Shown: positions 36,429 to 50,307 of the stretch, one piece after another
How positions within the stretch are numbered: position 1 is the stretch's first letter
Layout: every line of letters begins with the position of its first letter
DNA from: Chamaecrista fasciculata
Taxonomy: Eukaryota > Streptophyta > Magnoliopsida > Fabales > Fabaceae
Reading direction: 5' to 3'
Assembly: GCA_003254925.1 (NCBI GenBank)
Contig: QANZ01054138.1
Location: 1,621 to 65,620 of the forward strand
Length of the DNA stretch: 64,000 bases
Program-made: the position numbers and the translations under genes
The notes under the pieces: model-generated
Database searches by the model: none
What the model saw: the letters and a program-made list of their open reading frames with translations, nothing else
Told to the model about the DNA's origin: nothing

Positions 36429-39400
36429 TGGAAGGATAACTTTAGAGTAACTCAATTTCTGAATAGCTAAATTTTAACTACTCTCTCAAACTATAAATAC
36501 AATTAAAAGAACGTTAAAATTAGCATTTTCTTTTTTAATTTGTTTTACAGTTTCACAGGCTTGTCTATTTATTGTAATATATCTTACTGGCCGAATCAAT
36601 CAATCATCAGGTAATATGGTGACCCCTCAACTTTTTCTTATCTTCTTTTCTGTCAAGTGTTTTTAATATTTTTATTTGTCTTTTTTTTTAATAGATTTAG
36701 ATAATTAAATTCAATTTAAATCAAATGTGTGAGTGAACTAATTAGATTCATCACTATTCAACTTGACTGAAAATGTAAAAGAAAAGAACATTGGAGAAGA
36801 GAAGCGTAGACGTTTTTAACATAGTGACTGTTGAGATTAACCTTTTCAATTTCGCGAATCAAACACCACCATTTTAATTTTTAACACACTTATATATAGA
36901 AAAAAATATAATCCAATTATAAAATATAAAATAGTATTAAAAGGGTAATATTAGTTGGTATCATATCATATTATTAATAAGATAAGATCACTAGCAATTT
37001 TAAGATGAGACGAGATAGTTAAGTTAGTTTTGAAAGTTAGATTATTTGATTATTAAATTAAGAGTTAAATTGACCTATCATCACAAAGTGAATTTGTTAC
37101 ACTCATAAATGAAACATAATGAAGTTAAGTTGGGCTGTATTTCAACAAAATTTAATAACTTGGTATAAAAAACAAAATTTAATAACTTAATATACATTAT
37201 ATTTAAAATTAGTAATTGTAATTAATGTTAGTTCATGATTTAAGATTACTTAATAAAAAAAATTCAATATTTTATTTGATAGGTCCTTTATTTATTGGGT
37301 TAGTTTATGATACAAAATGGCCATTGTATGTAATTAGTGATGTAGCTCCATACACAACTTTAATTGGTTAAAAAAATTATTTTTTTTGTTCAGCATTAAA
37401 TTACTTTTTAAAAAAATTGTCGCATTGCAATTGTTTGCATACCCCAAGTTGCATATTATAATTTCTCTTATTTATTATTTATTACTTGTTAATATGTTAT
37501 TAGGTTGAGTGAATATGTAGTTGGAAACAAGGCTCTAATTTTTTTTTGAACATCCAATAAGATATATATATATATATTAAATAAAAGCCAAACAATACTT
37601 ACAAATGATTAAAAACTTCAAAATTGATACATCAAAATAAGTATAATGCGTAAATATTGCTGAACTAATAACAACAAATAAAAGCACATAATAAACTGAT
37701 CATATAAGAAAGATATTCTTAAAATGAAAATTTTCACCAAAAGTGTTGTCAACAAGATATATACAGTTATACATATTGTTGATTAGAACATAAATCACTA
37801 ACTCAGTTGTAGATGCCATTAAATTCATTATGGAGATAATAAAGCGAGGATTAGATCTGGAGAACTCAAAACCCCCCAACAAGAGAGACTAAAGTCAGAT
37901 TTGTGCAGAAAAGAAAAACCATCAAGAGGGAAGAATGAAAAAAACCACTTCCAAGCAGGGGCAGAGGCAGAATTTTTGGTCTGGGGGACCATTATAAATT
38001 TTTTATAAAAATGGGAGGGGCCACTCATATAGTTTTTATAAATTTTTTTAACAATTACAAGGACTTAAATGAAGTTATTGCTAATTTGGGGGGGCACTCA
38101 TATAGTTTTTTGGCCAACTGAGATCTTTAGATCTAGTTTAAAATTGCTTATGCTTTCTGCACGAGAGAAAGAGCAGTGATACTGCTAAAGTTTCCACACA
38201 ATATTAGGGACTTTTTTTTTTTTTCCTTTCTCAAAATACGCTCTAAAATTTATTTTAAATTTTTGTTTGATTGTAATGATTAATTTTTGTGTACCTAGCT
38301 AAAGTACTTATTCGTGGGTTTGGTAAATTGTGTTTTTATATAAAAATGTTCATTAATATGACAAGTTGAAAACTTGAAATGTTGATTGGACTCGATTATT
38401 ATTATATAAAGTCCAATAAACATCTAATTTGAAAGAATTAATTAATTTTAAAAATTTTAATTTATCATCAAATCAAATTCACAATTAAAAATGAAATGAG
38501 ATATATACTAAATATGGAGAAATAATGCAAATAAAATGTTAAAAATATTTATATATCATCTTAAATAATGAATAAGATATTTATAGTAAAACCTAAATAC
38601 CTTTGCCTATTTTTTTTTCTTAAAAAAAACGCATAAATCCTTACATATTTCTTAACATACATAAATCCTATGTTCGGAATCAATTATCTTTTAATCTCCA
38701 TGCAACCTAACGCAATTTGTGTTTAAGTAGCGCAATGTACATATTTGATACCAGAATATCGTGTTGAGATGTTCAATTTCCTGACCAAAAGAAAAAAGCC
38801 CAATTTTTAGTTTTCAAATAAAAAATCAAAATGTCAAAAACTAAGTATAAGTCAATGAATTTAACGTATATCTGATGATAGTCCGAAAAAAAAGGTTGCA
38901 TAGTGGTACTAAATTTGTTTTTTAAACTAATAAAAAAAATCTGATGATAGTCCGAAAGACGATCATTGTCCATAATCTAAATCTGTGAATTGGATGCTTT
39001 AAAGAATAATTTTTTTTATTTACTATTTTTAGAAAGCATAAAATTCATCAAATTATATTTATATTATAAAAAAATTGAACGTCAATTATATAATTCGAAT
39101 ATAATAATACAAAAAATAATGTATAAATATAAATATAAATATAAATACAATTACTCTTATTTATAAATAAACTTGAGATGAAAACCCTCATCAAATTTAA
39201 TGTTAATTTTATATTATAAATAGAAGCACAATTGATACATATTATCACTAGCCTAAAATTTTAAATTAGCGAAGTAGTAATATTGTTGGCCAAAAAAAAA
39301 GTAGTAATATTATTATATTATTATTAAACTAAAAAAAGTGTTAAAATATTATTAAATGAAAAATCAGATTGTTGATTTATAAATTAAAAAAAATTATGAT

Positions 39401-39759
39401 TAAGTGTATAATTTCAAATGAATATATATATATATATATAATTCCTCCTTAATTTTAAAAGGAATCCAGTTTTCTGTTTTTCTAACGGATTTCAGATTTT
39501 CAAATATCTCATTCATTACACTATTTGAATAATTGCGAACAGACCAAATTAACCTCGTTCAATATTATATTGCCAGGGGATAAATGAGTAAATGACAATG
39601 CTCACTGGGCAGTGGCCCAACAATTTATAAATTTAAATAATATTTGCACGGAATTTAATAAAACTGAGGAAGCAAAATAAATTTATTAAAAAAAAAAGAA
39701 AAAGAAGAAAAACCCTCAAGAAAAAGAAAAAAGAAAATGAAAAAATCAGCTAAGGCAAC
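36429..39759. other. AT-rich intergenic upstream of WAPL
   Basis: No gene seen in 3.3 kb. It includes TA microsatellites (about 37564-37579 and 39422-39440). A dispersed repeat at about 37560-37800 is shared with 62180-62400 (ATAAAAGCCAA.CA.ACTTAC, GTGTTGTCAACAA). A fragment at 37960-38110 has two AGTTTTT-terminated units (GGGGCCACTCATATAG and GGGGGCACTCATATAG), probably a transposon end. Confidence 0.45.
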
Positions 39760-40019
39760 AAACAAATCTGTGTTCTTCATCTTCTTCTTTCAGACACTCT
39801 GAATCCTCTTCGTCTTCTTCGGTTCAGAGAATCGTTCATCGGCAGAGACTTATTCAAAACCCTAATTCGCCTCCCTTTCCAATTCCGAAAATTCAAGATA
39901 GGGAGTTCAAATTTCGACTCCTTATTACCGAAAAGCCCTCCCCTTTTCTCAGAATGTCGATTCAACATCCTTCAAGATAGCCTCCGTAGCGTCGCTGCGG
40001 TGAATTTCGAGAACTAAAC
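39760..40019 (+). other. Probable WAPL 5' leader
   Basis: CT-rich sequence (CTTCTTCTTTCAGACACTC, CCTCTTCGTCTTCTTCGG), characteristic of plant 5' leaders, leads to the ATG at 40020 after an AT/A-rich promoter. Confidence 0.5.
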
Positions 40020-43000
40020 ATGATCGTTCGGACATACGGTCGCCGAAACAGACCAATTTCGAGGACCTTCTCTGATTCCTTGGACGACGACGTTTCGGAG
40101 CCCTTCAGGGATTCTTTGTCTCAAGAAAATTCACAGGACCACCTCTGTGGCTTCGCATTCTCGTCCCAAGGCTCGTCATCGCATTGGTCTGCGTTCGATT
40201 CGGACCCCTGCGATACGAATTCGATCTTACCCGCAACGGTCGCTTTCGACGATTTGTGGGACGGGGCATCTAGGAAGTCAAAGAGAGCTAGGACTGAGAA
40301 GAAAGAGAACCTTGGGTTGTCGATTCCTGCGACTTCTACGTTGATGGAGGCGCAGGAGTTCGGGGAAATGATGGAGCATGTGGATGAGGTGAATTTTGCT
40401 CTGGATGGGCTTAGGAAAGGTCAGCCAGTCCGGATCAGAAGAGCGAGTTTGCTTTCTCTGTTGTCTATATGCGGCACGGCGCATCAGCGGCGGCTTTTAC
40501 GAACTCAAGGGTACTTGAATTTGTATTTGAATTCTGGTTTAAGGTTTGCCGAATTGAAAGTTAAATTTCAAATTTGGGATCAGGGTTAGCCGGATGAATT
40601 CGTGGAACATGAATCTGATTTTAAATTTTTTGGGGGGTTTCTTTTTCATGGTTATTAGCTTCTGAAGTTCGGTGATAGTTTATGCTCCAAATTTCATTGT
40701 TGGTTCGTTCATTTGTTAGTGGCTGAGTAGAGAGAAAAGAAAATCATTGAGACTTTTAAATCTTAACTTATCCGTGAGTCTGGCATAAGAATTGTCATTT
40801 AGAAAGATTGAAATTTGAGATTTCTTGGGTCACTTTCCGAATAATCATGTAGCCTGTAGGTTTTTGACACTTTGATGGACTGCATTTGGCTTATTATACT
40901 TGGTGGAGTTTCTCAAAATTTAATAGAATGGGAGCAATATGTTGTGTTTCCAAATAAGGATTCAGAGTTGAATAGCTTCATAACTTTCTTTTATCATTTG
41001 CTACATATAACACGTGGGACCTTTCTAATACTCTAATACTGTAAGCCTTCTTCTTCTTCTTCTTCTTCTTCTTCTTCTTCTTCTTGCTGTTCTTGGATTG
41101 GACCTATATTATTTTGTCTGTCAGTGATACAGAGCAGGATTTACTTTATAACATTTTTAACGGGGAGTTTTAATTAAGACGGATTTTACTTACTTTATGG
41201 TAGAAAATATACTGTTTTGGAGGGTTAGTTGATAAATCCTTCATGTCTTCTTTCTAGGATGGCAAAGTCCATAGTTGATGCCATTTTGGGCCTCAGTCTT
41301 GATGATTCTCCAAGCAATCTCGCTGCTGCAGCACTTTTCTACATTTTGACCAGTGATGTAAGTCTTTTATGATTCTATTTGGGTAATTGCAATTGTAGTG
41401 GTTTATGAAAGAAGCTTTGGGTCATCTATGAATTATGATAAATGAAAAAGTTGTAGAATGTCCTATTCCATCTTTGATTCTGTAGTCTAATTCAAAAATT
41501 TGTCTTCCTGGATATCTTTGATACTGTGGCTGAATATTTCACATTTTCAGTTTCTTAACTTTTTCCATGTGGCATTTTTTTAGTTTTATGACTGAGTTGG
41601 TACAGGGAAGAAAAGAAAACATCGTGAAGTGGGTAGATGATGTATATAGAAGGTACTGCCATGCCCACTTTCTGCATATGGCAAGAGCAAAAGAACCCCC
41701 CAAATCCCCCTGAGAGGAAAGGAAAAAAGCCCTTTTGGTTGTTATAACGTACCTTGAGTGAAATTCATTCAATATATTTAGTTATCCTTGCTTTATCTTT
41801 GGTCTCTTTTTTAGTGATCTTGAACTCAAATTCAATGTTGTCATTCTAAATTACTTCATGCAATCAGGTTTCAAGTCGAATCTAAGTCTTTTCAGAGTTT
41901 TTCTTTATTGTTGTCTCTTCCCTTCTGCATTTTTATGCCCTTATTTGACTTTGTGATATGACGTGGTGTATCATGCTTTTATCATATTAATATTACCCAA
42001 ACCCTTCCCATCTCCAGAGCTATTGGAAAATGACATAGCCTCTTTTATCTTTGGGTCAATATTATCTCTAATAGTGCTTCTATTTTAAATGATGGTGGCG
42101 CACATGCCAGATAGTCTTTTCTTGAAATTATCAATGTTTTACTACTGAATTTTTCTGTCCTTGGTTGCTTACAATTTTTTTCTGGACATTTATAGGAGTG
42201 AGACTTCATACATTTATAAATTCCTTCAATTTGGTACATAGTGGTACAAGCTAAAACTGCAATGCACTATTTCCTTCGACAAGCTCCATTTCTGCTAATT
42301 TTGTTCTGTCTTACATTTACTCCTGGTGACTTATATGGGGTTGGTTTGTCATCCATCAAACTTCTTAGCATATTGTTTATGGTCAGTGGAAAATCTATGC
42401 CCAAGCATTCTGTCTTTCAGTGATTTTTTATCTTTTCCTTTCCTGGATGCTTGTTCTGAAACCCTTTATACCTATTTGTTGATAATAAAATCTTTGGGTA
42501 ACACTTTATAGAGGGGAAATATGAAGAATGACTATTTCTTATGAAGAAACATGGGTTGAATATTTTGATAAGTTTATGTTGGGTCTTCACTTCTAATCTT
42601 GTTGGGTAAGAATGATTAGTACATTGCCTTTGTGCATGATGATTATTTAGTGGCATATATTTCCATTTTGATTCTTCATTTGGACTGTGATTCACATCAC
42701 TTATGTTTACTCAATATGCTTTTGGTTCAGGGTCAAGATGAACGCCTTCTTGAATCACCTGCTTCTGTTCGATTTCTAATCAAGTTGTTGAGACCAATTG
42801 TCTCCATAGCCATTCAAGACAAGGAACCTAGATTTGGCTCTAAACTTCTAGCATTGCGTCAAAGTGCTGACATCTTGAAAAATACAACGAGAAGACTGGA
42901 CTCTAGTTCTGTTGCAGTTTTTTCTAGAGTTCAAGAAATTCTAGTGAATTGTAAAGACCTAAAAACAACCTGTCAGGATGACAGTGTGGTGGAGAGGCCT

Positions 43001-46000
43001 GAGTTGTGCCCATTATGGTTAGCATTGCTAACCATCGAGAAGGCTTGCTTGTCTGCCATTGCTATTGATGGTATTGAATGGCAACTTAAACATTCTGTTA
43101 TTTGCTGAAGTAGTTTTATTCCCTCGTATCCATCTGATTCTTGTGTATGTCAAAGTTGGTTATCTTGAGGAAAATAAAAAATAGGCCATTACATTTATGC
43201 TACCTATGTACTTGGAATTATGGTTAGAATTCCCTGATAAAAAATCCACATAATTACTATCTCATATGTTACATGTATTACTTTTTAATAGTTGAACTTA
43301 GAAGCTACTTAAATTTGATTGAATCAGGTTTGGGCTTGTAGAAATTTATACTTTGCTAATAGCATTTTGTTTAATGTGCTTTTCCTTTTAAAACTAAGGT
43401 TCCAATATATTTCTCCATTGAATTATGGTTCTCTGTTGTAATCTTTCTCTAAACAAGCTAAAATTCTAATACAAGCTATGTATTTGTAGAGCTTTGTGGT
43501 GCTTGTATTTGACCAGGAAATAACTTGTGTAGACTGTATTCTTTTGTAGCATATTTTATGTGATTAACCAATAACTTCCTGTGATAAAATCTTCTTCTGA
43601 CAATACTTCATATTTGTTTTGGATTTCGTTGGGGGTATGTATGTGTCCAGAAACCTCTGGTGCCGTTCGGAGGGCTGGTGGAAACTTTAAAGAGAAACTA
43701 AGGGAGCATGGAGGACTTGATGCTGTCTTTGAAGTTGCCATGAATTGTAATTCGGATTTGGAGGTGTGAGCTTGTATGTTAGCTTTATGTATGCTTTGCT
43801 TTGTTATATTTGAATATTGACTGAGACAGTTGAAAAGCAGAGAGAAATTTTGTTCGATTGATATTTCTCGCTCTGAGATGGGATATTGTGTTTTTATCCC
43901 TCTGCTTGACCACCATCTTATGTCTGATTCCATTAATCATAAACTGACCAGTTATGGATTACTGCAGAGCTACTATGTTACATAAGTTATATATATATAT
44001 ATATATAACCTTGTTTTAATAATACCTCTAGCCTTGCCTTCATTTGGAAAAAAAAAAAATTTCATATAGTATTTTGTTTCTATGAGATAGATTGATGGGT
44101 GAATAATACATTTGTTCTTGTGGAGGTCTATTTAGTATTCTCCAAATCCTGCCTTATTGTTGATGTTCTTGAAACGTTGGATTTGTTTTTCAGAATTGGA
44201 TGAAAGATAGTTCTTTGTCTAGCAAAGATCTGAGAAAGGATAAACAGATTAAGAGTCTAACCTTGCTTCTCAAATGCTTGAAAATAATGGAAAATGCTAC
44301 ATTCCTTAGTAAAGACAATCAGGTGCGTAAGTTTATGTCCTAAGTTGGCATCATTTCTTTTTTGGGAACTAGATATGATTTTTCTTGTCTTGAACTTTGT
44401 CAGTGTATCTTTTCATCTTCACATGTACATTGCAAGTTTGTTGCAACATTAGCTTAATGTAGGTTTTGACTCAATATTTGTTATAACAGAGTCATTTGCT
44501 TCAAATGAAAGGAAAGTCTAGTTCTCTAGCAACCTCAGTATCTTTTACGGAGTTGGTTATATGTGTCATCAAAATTCTCTCAGGTAATTATTACACCAGT
44601 GTTAATTTCCTCATCTATGACAGAGTCATTTAGTAATCATGCTATCTTGGTTTGATTAATGTACATTCTAGATCTACATTTACATCGGAGTGCTGCTGCC
44701 ACATCAAGTGATAATAAGTCAGGCAATCCTTCTGCAACGGCTGATTATGGTTCTGAATTGGATCTGCTTATAGACCTTACAGGTACTATAGTGCTGAGCT
44801 TTTGCAGAAAATTGATAAATAGACTAAGAAAGATTTTTCATTTAATTGTTGGCATCAAGCTGTTTGACATTATTTATTCTTCCTAATGTTGAAATAAGGT
44901 CATCTAGAATTTTAGATTGCTATTTTTCTTTTCAGAAAATGAGACATCATCCATGAATTCCTCTAGAAAGTACCAAGGTTTGGATAGAATCTCGTCTGAT
45001 AAGAGATCTAATGTATCTCAGAAAAGCCAACTGTTGACACGTTCTCAGTTGAAAAGTTCGCCTTCAATTTATGAAATTTCCAGTAGTTCAATGAGTGATA
45101 CTTACTCGCTAGAGATGAGAGTCAGCTCTTCCACATATGGGTCTTGCAGTGGTGCATCAAGGAGTTCTGACTGCAAAACATCCACGACCTATAACTGTTC
45201 TAGGAAGAATGTCCACTTTACTGAAACCTCTGAAGTTTTAGAAGATTGTCAAGATCCGTTTGCATTTGATGAGGATGACTTTCAACCCTCTAAGTGGGAC
45301 CTAATGTCAGGGAAACAAAAAAGATCTCGATCTAAAAAACATGAACCATCAAAAATAGATTTTGAAGATTCTTGTCAAACTCAAACATCTGCTGGCCAAC
45401 CAGAATCAAATAAGGGTGATGTCAGCTGTTCTAGTTCTGGCATTGGTGATGAAGAAGTAAGCAGTCTTCTGGCTGATTGCCTTCTTACTGCTGTCAAGGT
45501 ATTTCATAATGTTTGATCTTTCCATGTATCATTTATTCCTGTCTATTCTTAATTTTGAAAAATATTTTGATAGGACTATTTCTGTTAGAAGTAGTATTTT
45601 TTAATTTCAATATTTATTTTGCATAGTGGGCAAATTACCTTAATTCCATGTAAGCTCAATACCAGACCAGAGGCCATAAAATATGAACATTCTGCCAGAT
45701 ATGCCACAAACAGTGAAAACTGCTCACCACCACAAAATTTTCCTCCTTGTACTTACTGTAATCTTTGCACACCCAGTGCTCACTCTGAAGAGGTGATTCC
45801 ATAAGAAAATAGTGGTCTGACAATGCAAAAATGAATTTCTGAGCTAGCCTTACACATAACATCTTTGCGCTGGATTGCAGTATTAGGTCAGTAAGGCTGC
45901 AATCAGTGCTTTTGAATACTAAAGATTGGGACTTGGAAGGAGTTTCTGTCTTTCAGATATCCAAATTGGTTGGGGAACCTCTCTCATTTAGGAGTAAGAT

Positions 46001-49000
46001 ATTGGAAACAGGACTTACTTGAGAAGGTGAAGGTCTGGAGGATGAATGGCCAGTCCAAATTCTTGTACTTGAAAGAGTTTGGAGGTTATGTTAAAAAAAA
46101 AAAAGATTTTGGAGGGCTTGTGACTAGGATAGGGTTTAGAAGAGATTCTAATCCACAGTGATCTTTGAGTGAACATAGTGGAGGGGATTTCTGCGGACTA
46201 CCGATAAGGTCTTGTGATTGGTATTTTTTCACCCATAGGCCTGTGTAGTTACATTTCCAGAGTTACTACCATGCTTCAAGGAATTTGAGCTGAGATATAT
46301 AATTCTTGTTGTTTTTGTTATCTAGTATTCTGGTAGGCTCGTAAGCAGAGATGGGATATGTAAGTAATTATGTATTATGTGCTTTGCTCTCTTCGCACCC
46401 ACCCCCCTCCCTAATATGGATTTCTTTCAGAGTTTCCTCATGCCACACACAATGAGTTGCTTAAAATTATGCACTGAATAATAACTTCTATTGTTTGAAT
46501 AGTCATGTCTTTTCTCTTCATTCAATATATAAAGTGCCCCTTAAAACTTTCATGGATCAAAGTGTGCAATAATTAGTTGCATCTTTTCAAATAATAACTT
46601 TTATTGTCTGAATAGTCGTGTCTTTTCTCTTCATTCAATATATAAGGTGCCCCTTAAAACTTTCATGGATCAAAGTGTGCAATGATTAGTTGCATCTCTT
46701 CAAATAATAACTTTTATTGTTTGAATAGTCGTGTCTTTTCTCTTCCTTCAATATATAAAGCGCCCTTTAAAACTCTCATGGATCAAAGTGTGTAATGATT
46801 AGTTGCATCTTTTTAAATAATTACTTTTATTGTTTGAATAGTGGTGTCTTTTTTCTTCATCAACACCTACAAAGAAATCCATATTATGGACATGCAAACA
46901 CTTAAAGGATAACTATGTATTTTTGACCTTGAGAGACATTAGGTACTGATGATGTGTCCTTAAAAAGAATGATAGTTGATGCCGTTGGTGAGAGGAAAAC
47001 AGAAGAGTTTTGTGTTGTGTGCGTGGATTAAACACTTTCCATGTGGGATTTAAGTATTTTCATTTATTTGTTATTTTTTAAAATAAAAAAAAAATGAGTC
47101 TCAAGGTTAGCCTAAATTATTACTATTTCTTATTAACTTATTTGTTAAACATATATTAGTATGTATGACAACTCTTGAGCTGACTGTCCTCAAAGGATCT
47201 TCCTAAAATATTGACCAAGTATAAGCACTTAAAATTATGCCACACACAAATCCCTAATATGGATTTCTTTGTAGGTGTTGATGAATTTGACCAATGACAA
47301 TCCTGTTGGCTGTCAGCAAATTGCAGCATATGGTGGTCTAGAGACCATGTCTTCGTTAATTGCTGGCCATTTCCCTTCTTTCAGCTCGTCATCAGTGTCC
47401 TTCTCTCGGATAAAAGAAAACACTTCTAAAAGTGAAATCGACCATCAGCTTGATGTGCATCTCACTGATCATGAGCTAGATTTTCTTGTTGCTATCCTGG
47501 GCCTGCTTGTAAATCTGGTAGAGAAGGACAGTCATAACAGGTATAATATAATTCTAAAACAGTTTCTGTATAGGCAGTTGGAATAAAGATGGGATTTGTG
47601 GGGTTTTTACTTTCTCTTTTTCTTCTTTTTCAAATACTCTATTTGAGCAATTGTCAGGCCTGTCACATGTTAGTACTAGTTTCCATACTGTTGCAGTTCT
47701 GTTAGAAACTAATAAAAAAGTTGTTTTAGATAGACTTCGTGCTTATAGACTCTTCCCTTGGGGGAATTTTCTTTTTTTTTGGGGGGGATGGGGAAGGGGG
47801 CTTCATCTTGATTTGTGTATTTAAATTTTGTTTTGGTTTTCTACAGATCACGTCTTGCAGCAGCCAGTGTTCTGCTACCTGCCTCAGAAGGTTTCAACAA
47901 AAAGGCTCAGAGGGATGTTATTCAATTACTATGCTCTATTTTCTTGGCAAACCAAGGTGGAGGTGAGGGATCTGAGGAAGATAAACAATTGCAACTGGTA
48001 GGTAGCATTTTCCAGTTTATAATTTGTCTCTTGCGTACAGTAGCTTTGCTTGGTAGAAATGGCATGACTTTGTGCCAGTATCAACTGGTATTCAGTTTTT
48101 GCGAAAAGATCATTATGTAAAAGAAGTGTGGTAGAATTGCAATTTTGGATTGGGCAAATCACTGACATTATGATTTCTGCACAGATAATGTGTTACTGAT
48201 CTTGCCATCATGTTTCTGGTATTAATGGATGCTTCATTGCTTTTAGATGATGCGTGTTGTTCTTCAACTAAAATAGTTGGATATTTTTTTTTCCTGCAAC
48301 TTGTTGGTGAAAGATGTGAATTTTCTTCAAGTGAACATTTGAAAGAATATGGCCAAAAAAAAAAAATATTTGAAAGAATAAAACATAAGAATTAGAAAAA
48401 GAAGTTAAACTTGAATATCAAGTTCCAATATCCAAGACATGAATTAATTATTGAACTGCTCTTGTTGGTCTCATCTGATGTTTACTATTGAGAATCAAAA
48501 ATCATCTCTGGTTCCATCATGCAGAATGATGAGGCAGCTCTTCTAGAAAGTGAGAAAGAAGCAGAGAAAATGATTGTAGAAGCTTATTCAGCCTTGCTTC
48601 TCGCCTTTCTTTCCACTGAAAGGTTACTTTTCTTGTCCATTTTTTTTGTCCTTTTTATTACTTTGCTGTACATCTCAAGTCTTATATATATAATTTATTT
48701 ACAGCAAGAGCATTCGTGAAGCAATTGCCGACAATCTTCCTGATCGCAAGTTAGCTATTCTTGTACCTGTATTGGATCGATTTGTGGTACGTTGCTCATA
48801 GAATTGTAATTACCATGCAAATAAATTACTTGAATTACCGTGTCTGAATTGCTGTAGTGATTGGGGGAAAGGTAATTGGAGTTTGGTTTTACTTTTTGTG
48901 ATGCCTTGCCTTAGTCTAACTACTAACATATATAATTAATCTTGGGGTTTAAAATGACCGTAGAATCTACTTCTGTTGTGTAGTCCACTACTGCTCCTAA

Positions 49001-49412
49001 TCAAACCTAGCTAAAATTTTCTTGCTCATGTTGAGTTTCTAATAGCTAGAATGCTGGGGGACCCAGAGAGGTTATCGCTTTCCTATGCTTGCATATTGAG
49101 TCCACTGACCATTGGCTTGGTGGATTTGTTTTAATACTGTATGATTAGAGGTCGTCGTCACGTTGTTTGTTGTGGACTTGTCGGTACTAGGTCAGTCTTA
49201 AGAAATTATGGATTAGGTGTTTGTTGGTGATGGCCTAATATATGACCTAGGAGTCTAGGACCCAGTTTTGTTTATTTTTGCTCACATCATTTTTAGCAAC
49301 TTCAGCTCATATAATTATCTGTTTCCAGGAATTTCATTTGAACTTAAACATGATTTCCCCGGAGACACATAAGGCTGTTAGTGAAGTCATTGAGTCTTGT
49401 AGAATTCCATAA
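40020..49412 (+). CDS. WAPL: Wings apart-like (WAPL) cohesin-release protein
   Basis: Thirteen exons: 40020-40510, 41258-41357, 42731-43070, 43651-43763, 44194-44322, 44490-44583, 44672-44782, 44936-45498, 47275-47540, 47847-47997, 48525-48622, 48705-48786, 49329-49412. They join in frame to 873 codons (Arabidopsis WAPL1 and WAPL2 are about 930 and 840). The plant WAPL N-terminus MIVRTYGRRNR is present, then a Ser-rich part with DDLWDG, and an alpha-helical HEAT-like WAPL domain (RIRRASLLSLLSICGTAHQR; AVRRAGGNFKEKLREHGGLD; VLMNLTNDNPVGCQQIAAYG; REAIADNLPDRKLAILVPVL). The Ser-rich segment in exon 8 is variable and probably disordered. WAPL opens the cohesin ring and removes cohesin from chromosome arms in prophase; in Arabidopsis the two genes act redundantly in meiosis and mitosis (known of the family). 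Intron 8 is 1.78 kb and holds a 113-bp repeat array. Confidence 0.93.
41045..41088. repeat. (TTC)n microsatellite in WAPL intron 1
   Basis: About 13 CTT/TTC units in a row, followed by GCTG. It lies inside intron 1. Confidence 0.95.
46477..46855. repeat. 113-bp tandem array in WAPL intron 8
   Basis: Units start at 46477, 46590, 46703 and 46816 (about 3.3 copies, period 113). Landmarks in each are TGAATAGTCGTGTCTTTTCT, CAATATATAA and CTTTCATGGATCAAAGTGTG. The copies differ by a few substitutions. The last partial unit ends against a 31-bp inverted copy of the exon 9 acceptor. Confidence 0.92.
46856..46886 (-). repeat. Inverted copy of the WAPL exon 9 splice acceptor
   Basis: 31 bases here are the exact reverse complement of 47255-47285, which spans the last 20 bases of intron 8, the AG, and the first 11 bases of exon 9. 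A third, shorter direct relative (CTAATATGGATTTCTTTCAG) lies at about 46414-46433 and also ends in a possible acceptor AG. Confidence 0.9.
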
Positions 49413-50298
49413 AGCTCAACAGATGGAAAATTCTGTATAGAAGACGTCCAAGGAAATGGATTTTGCTGCTGCTCGCCGCATCAAACTGACCAAACTGTTG
49501 TTCCTTTAATCAAAGCGTTTCCTTTCTTTATCTGGTCTCTTTAGATTTTTAATACAAATATATATATATATATATTCATGCGTTTGTTCTTCGTGCGAAG
49601 TGGTGCCTAGATGCTTGTATACGAAAATCAATAGAAATAGTTGGGAGTTATTCCTGGCTTAGTTTCTGTGCAATAGTAGCGGTAATTTTTCATTTCTCAT
49701 TGGTCAATATTTTTGTTTATTCATTCATTTTCTTGTATCAGGAGCCTATATATTATGTTACAGATTCTCTCATCCTTTGTTTATAAGATACACCTTTGCT
49801 GCCCCCTTCCCTCACCCCCAATTTCTTTTTCAAAGAAAGCTCTTACAAAGTAAGTAGACATTGATTAATCAGTGGGACTATATCTAACGCAGAAGCCATG
49901 TTCATGCCTGTTACTCCACAGAAATTGGATGCGAAAGCATATATGCCAACGTAATCTCTCCAAGTTTGGAATTTTACTTTGCTGTTTGTGAATCTGAAAA
50001 AGGATAAGCAAGGAATGAAAAGCATTGATAAATACAAAATTTACCAAGTAATATTTCCGACGATTGTTCAGAATAATTTATAGACAATCTGTTTGAGGTA
50101 ATTGAATAATGGACAAATTTAGCAGTTCAGTGCACAACCTTTAGTAGCAAAAAGCAAGTAGTTACTAGTTTAAAGTTTTGTTTTTTAATAGGCAAATAAG
50201 ATAAATTAAATTATATAAAAACCAAATGACACTTACAAATGTTGTAAAAACATCACAAATATGTTGTAAATAAAAAGTTTACTATTTACTGTTTATAA
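49413..50298. other. WAPL 3' UTR and intergenic, with one exon-like stretch
   Basis: A (TA)n run lies at 49557-49575. On the minus strand, TTTTTCAG followed by an open stretch (49993-49843; VKFQTWRDYVGIYAFASNF, then MNMASALDIVPLI) looks like a terminal exon of an unrecognised gene, but no partner exon was found. From about 50055 the DNA resembles 62040-62170, marking the left limit of the EH-A/EH-C segmental duplication. Confidence 0.4.
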
Positions 50299-50307
50299 AA
50301 GAAGAAA

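Noticed and set aside
46477-46855. CRISPR-like array
   Set aside because: The repeats are 113 bp, contiguous without spacers, and lie in an intron of a plant gene. Plant nuclear DNA has no CRISPR arrays.
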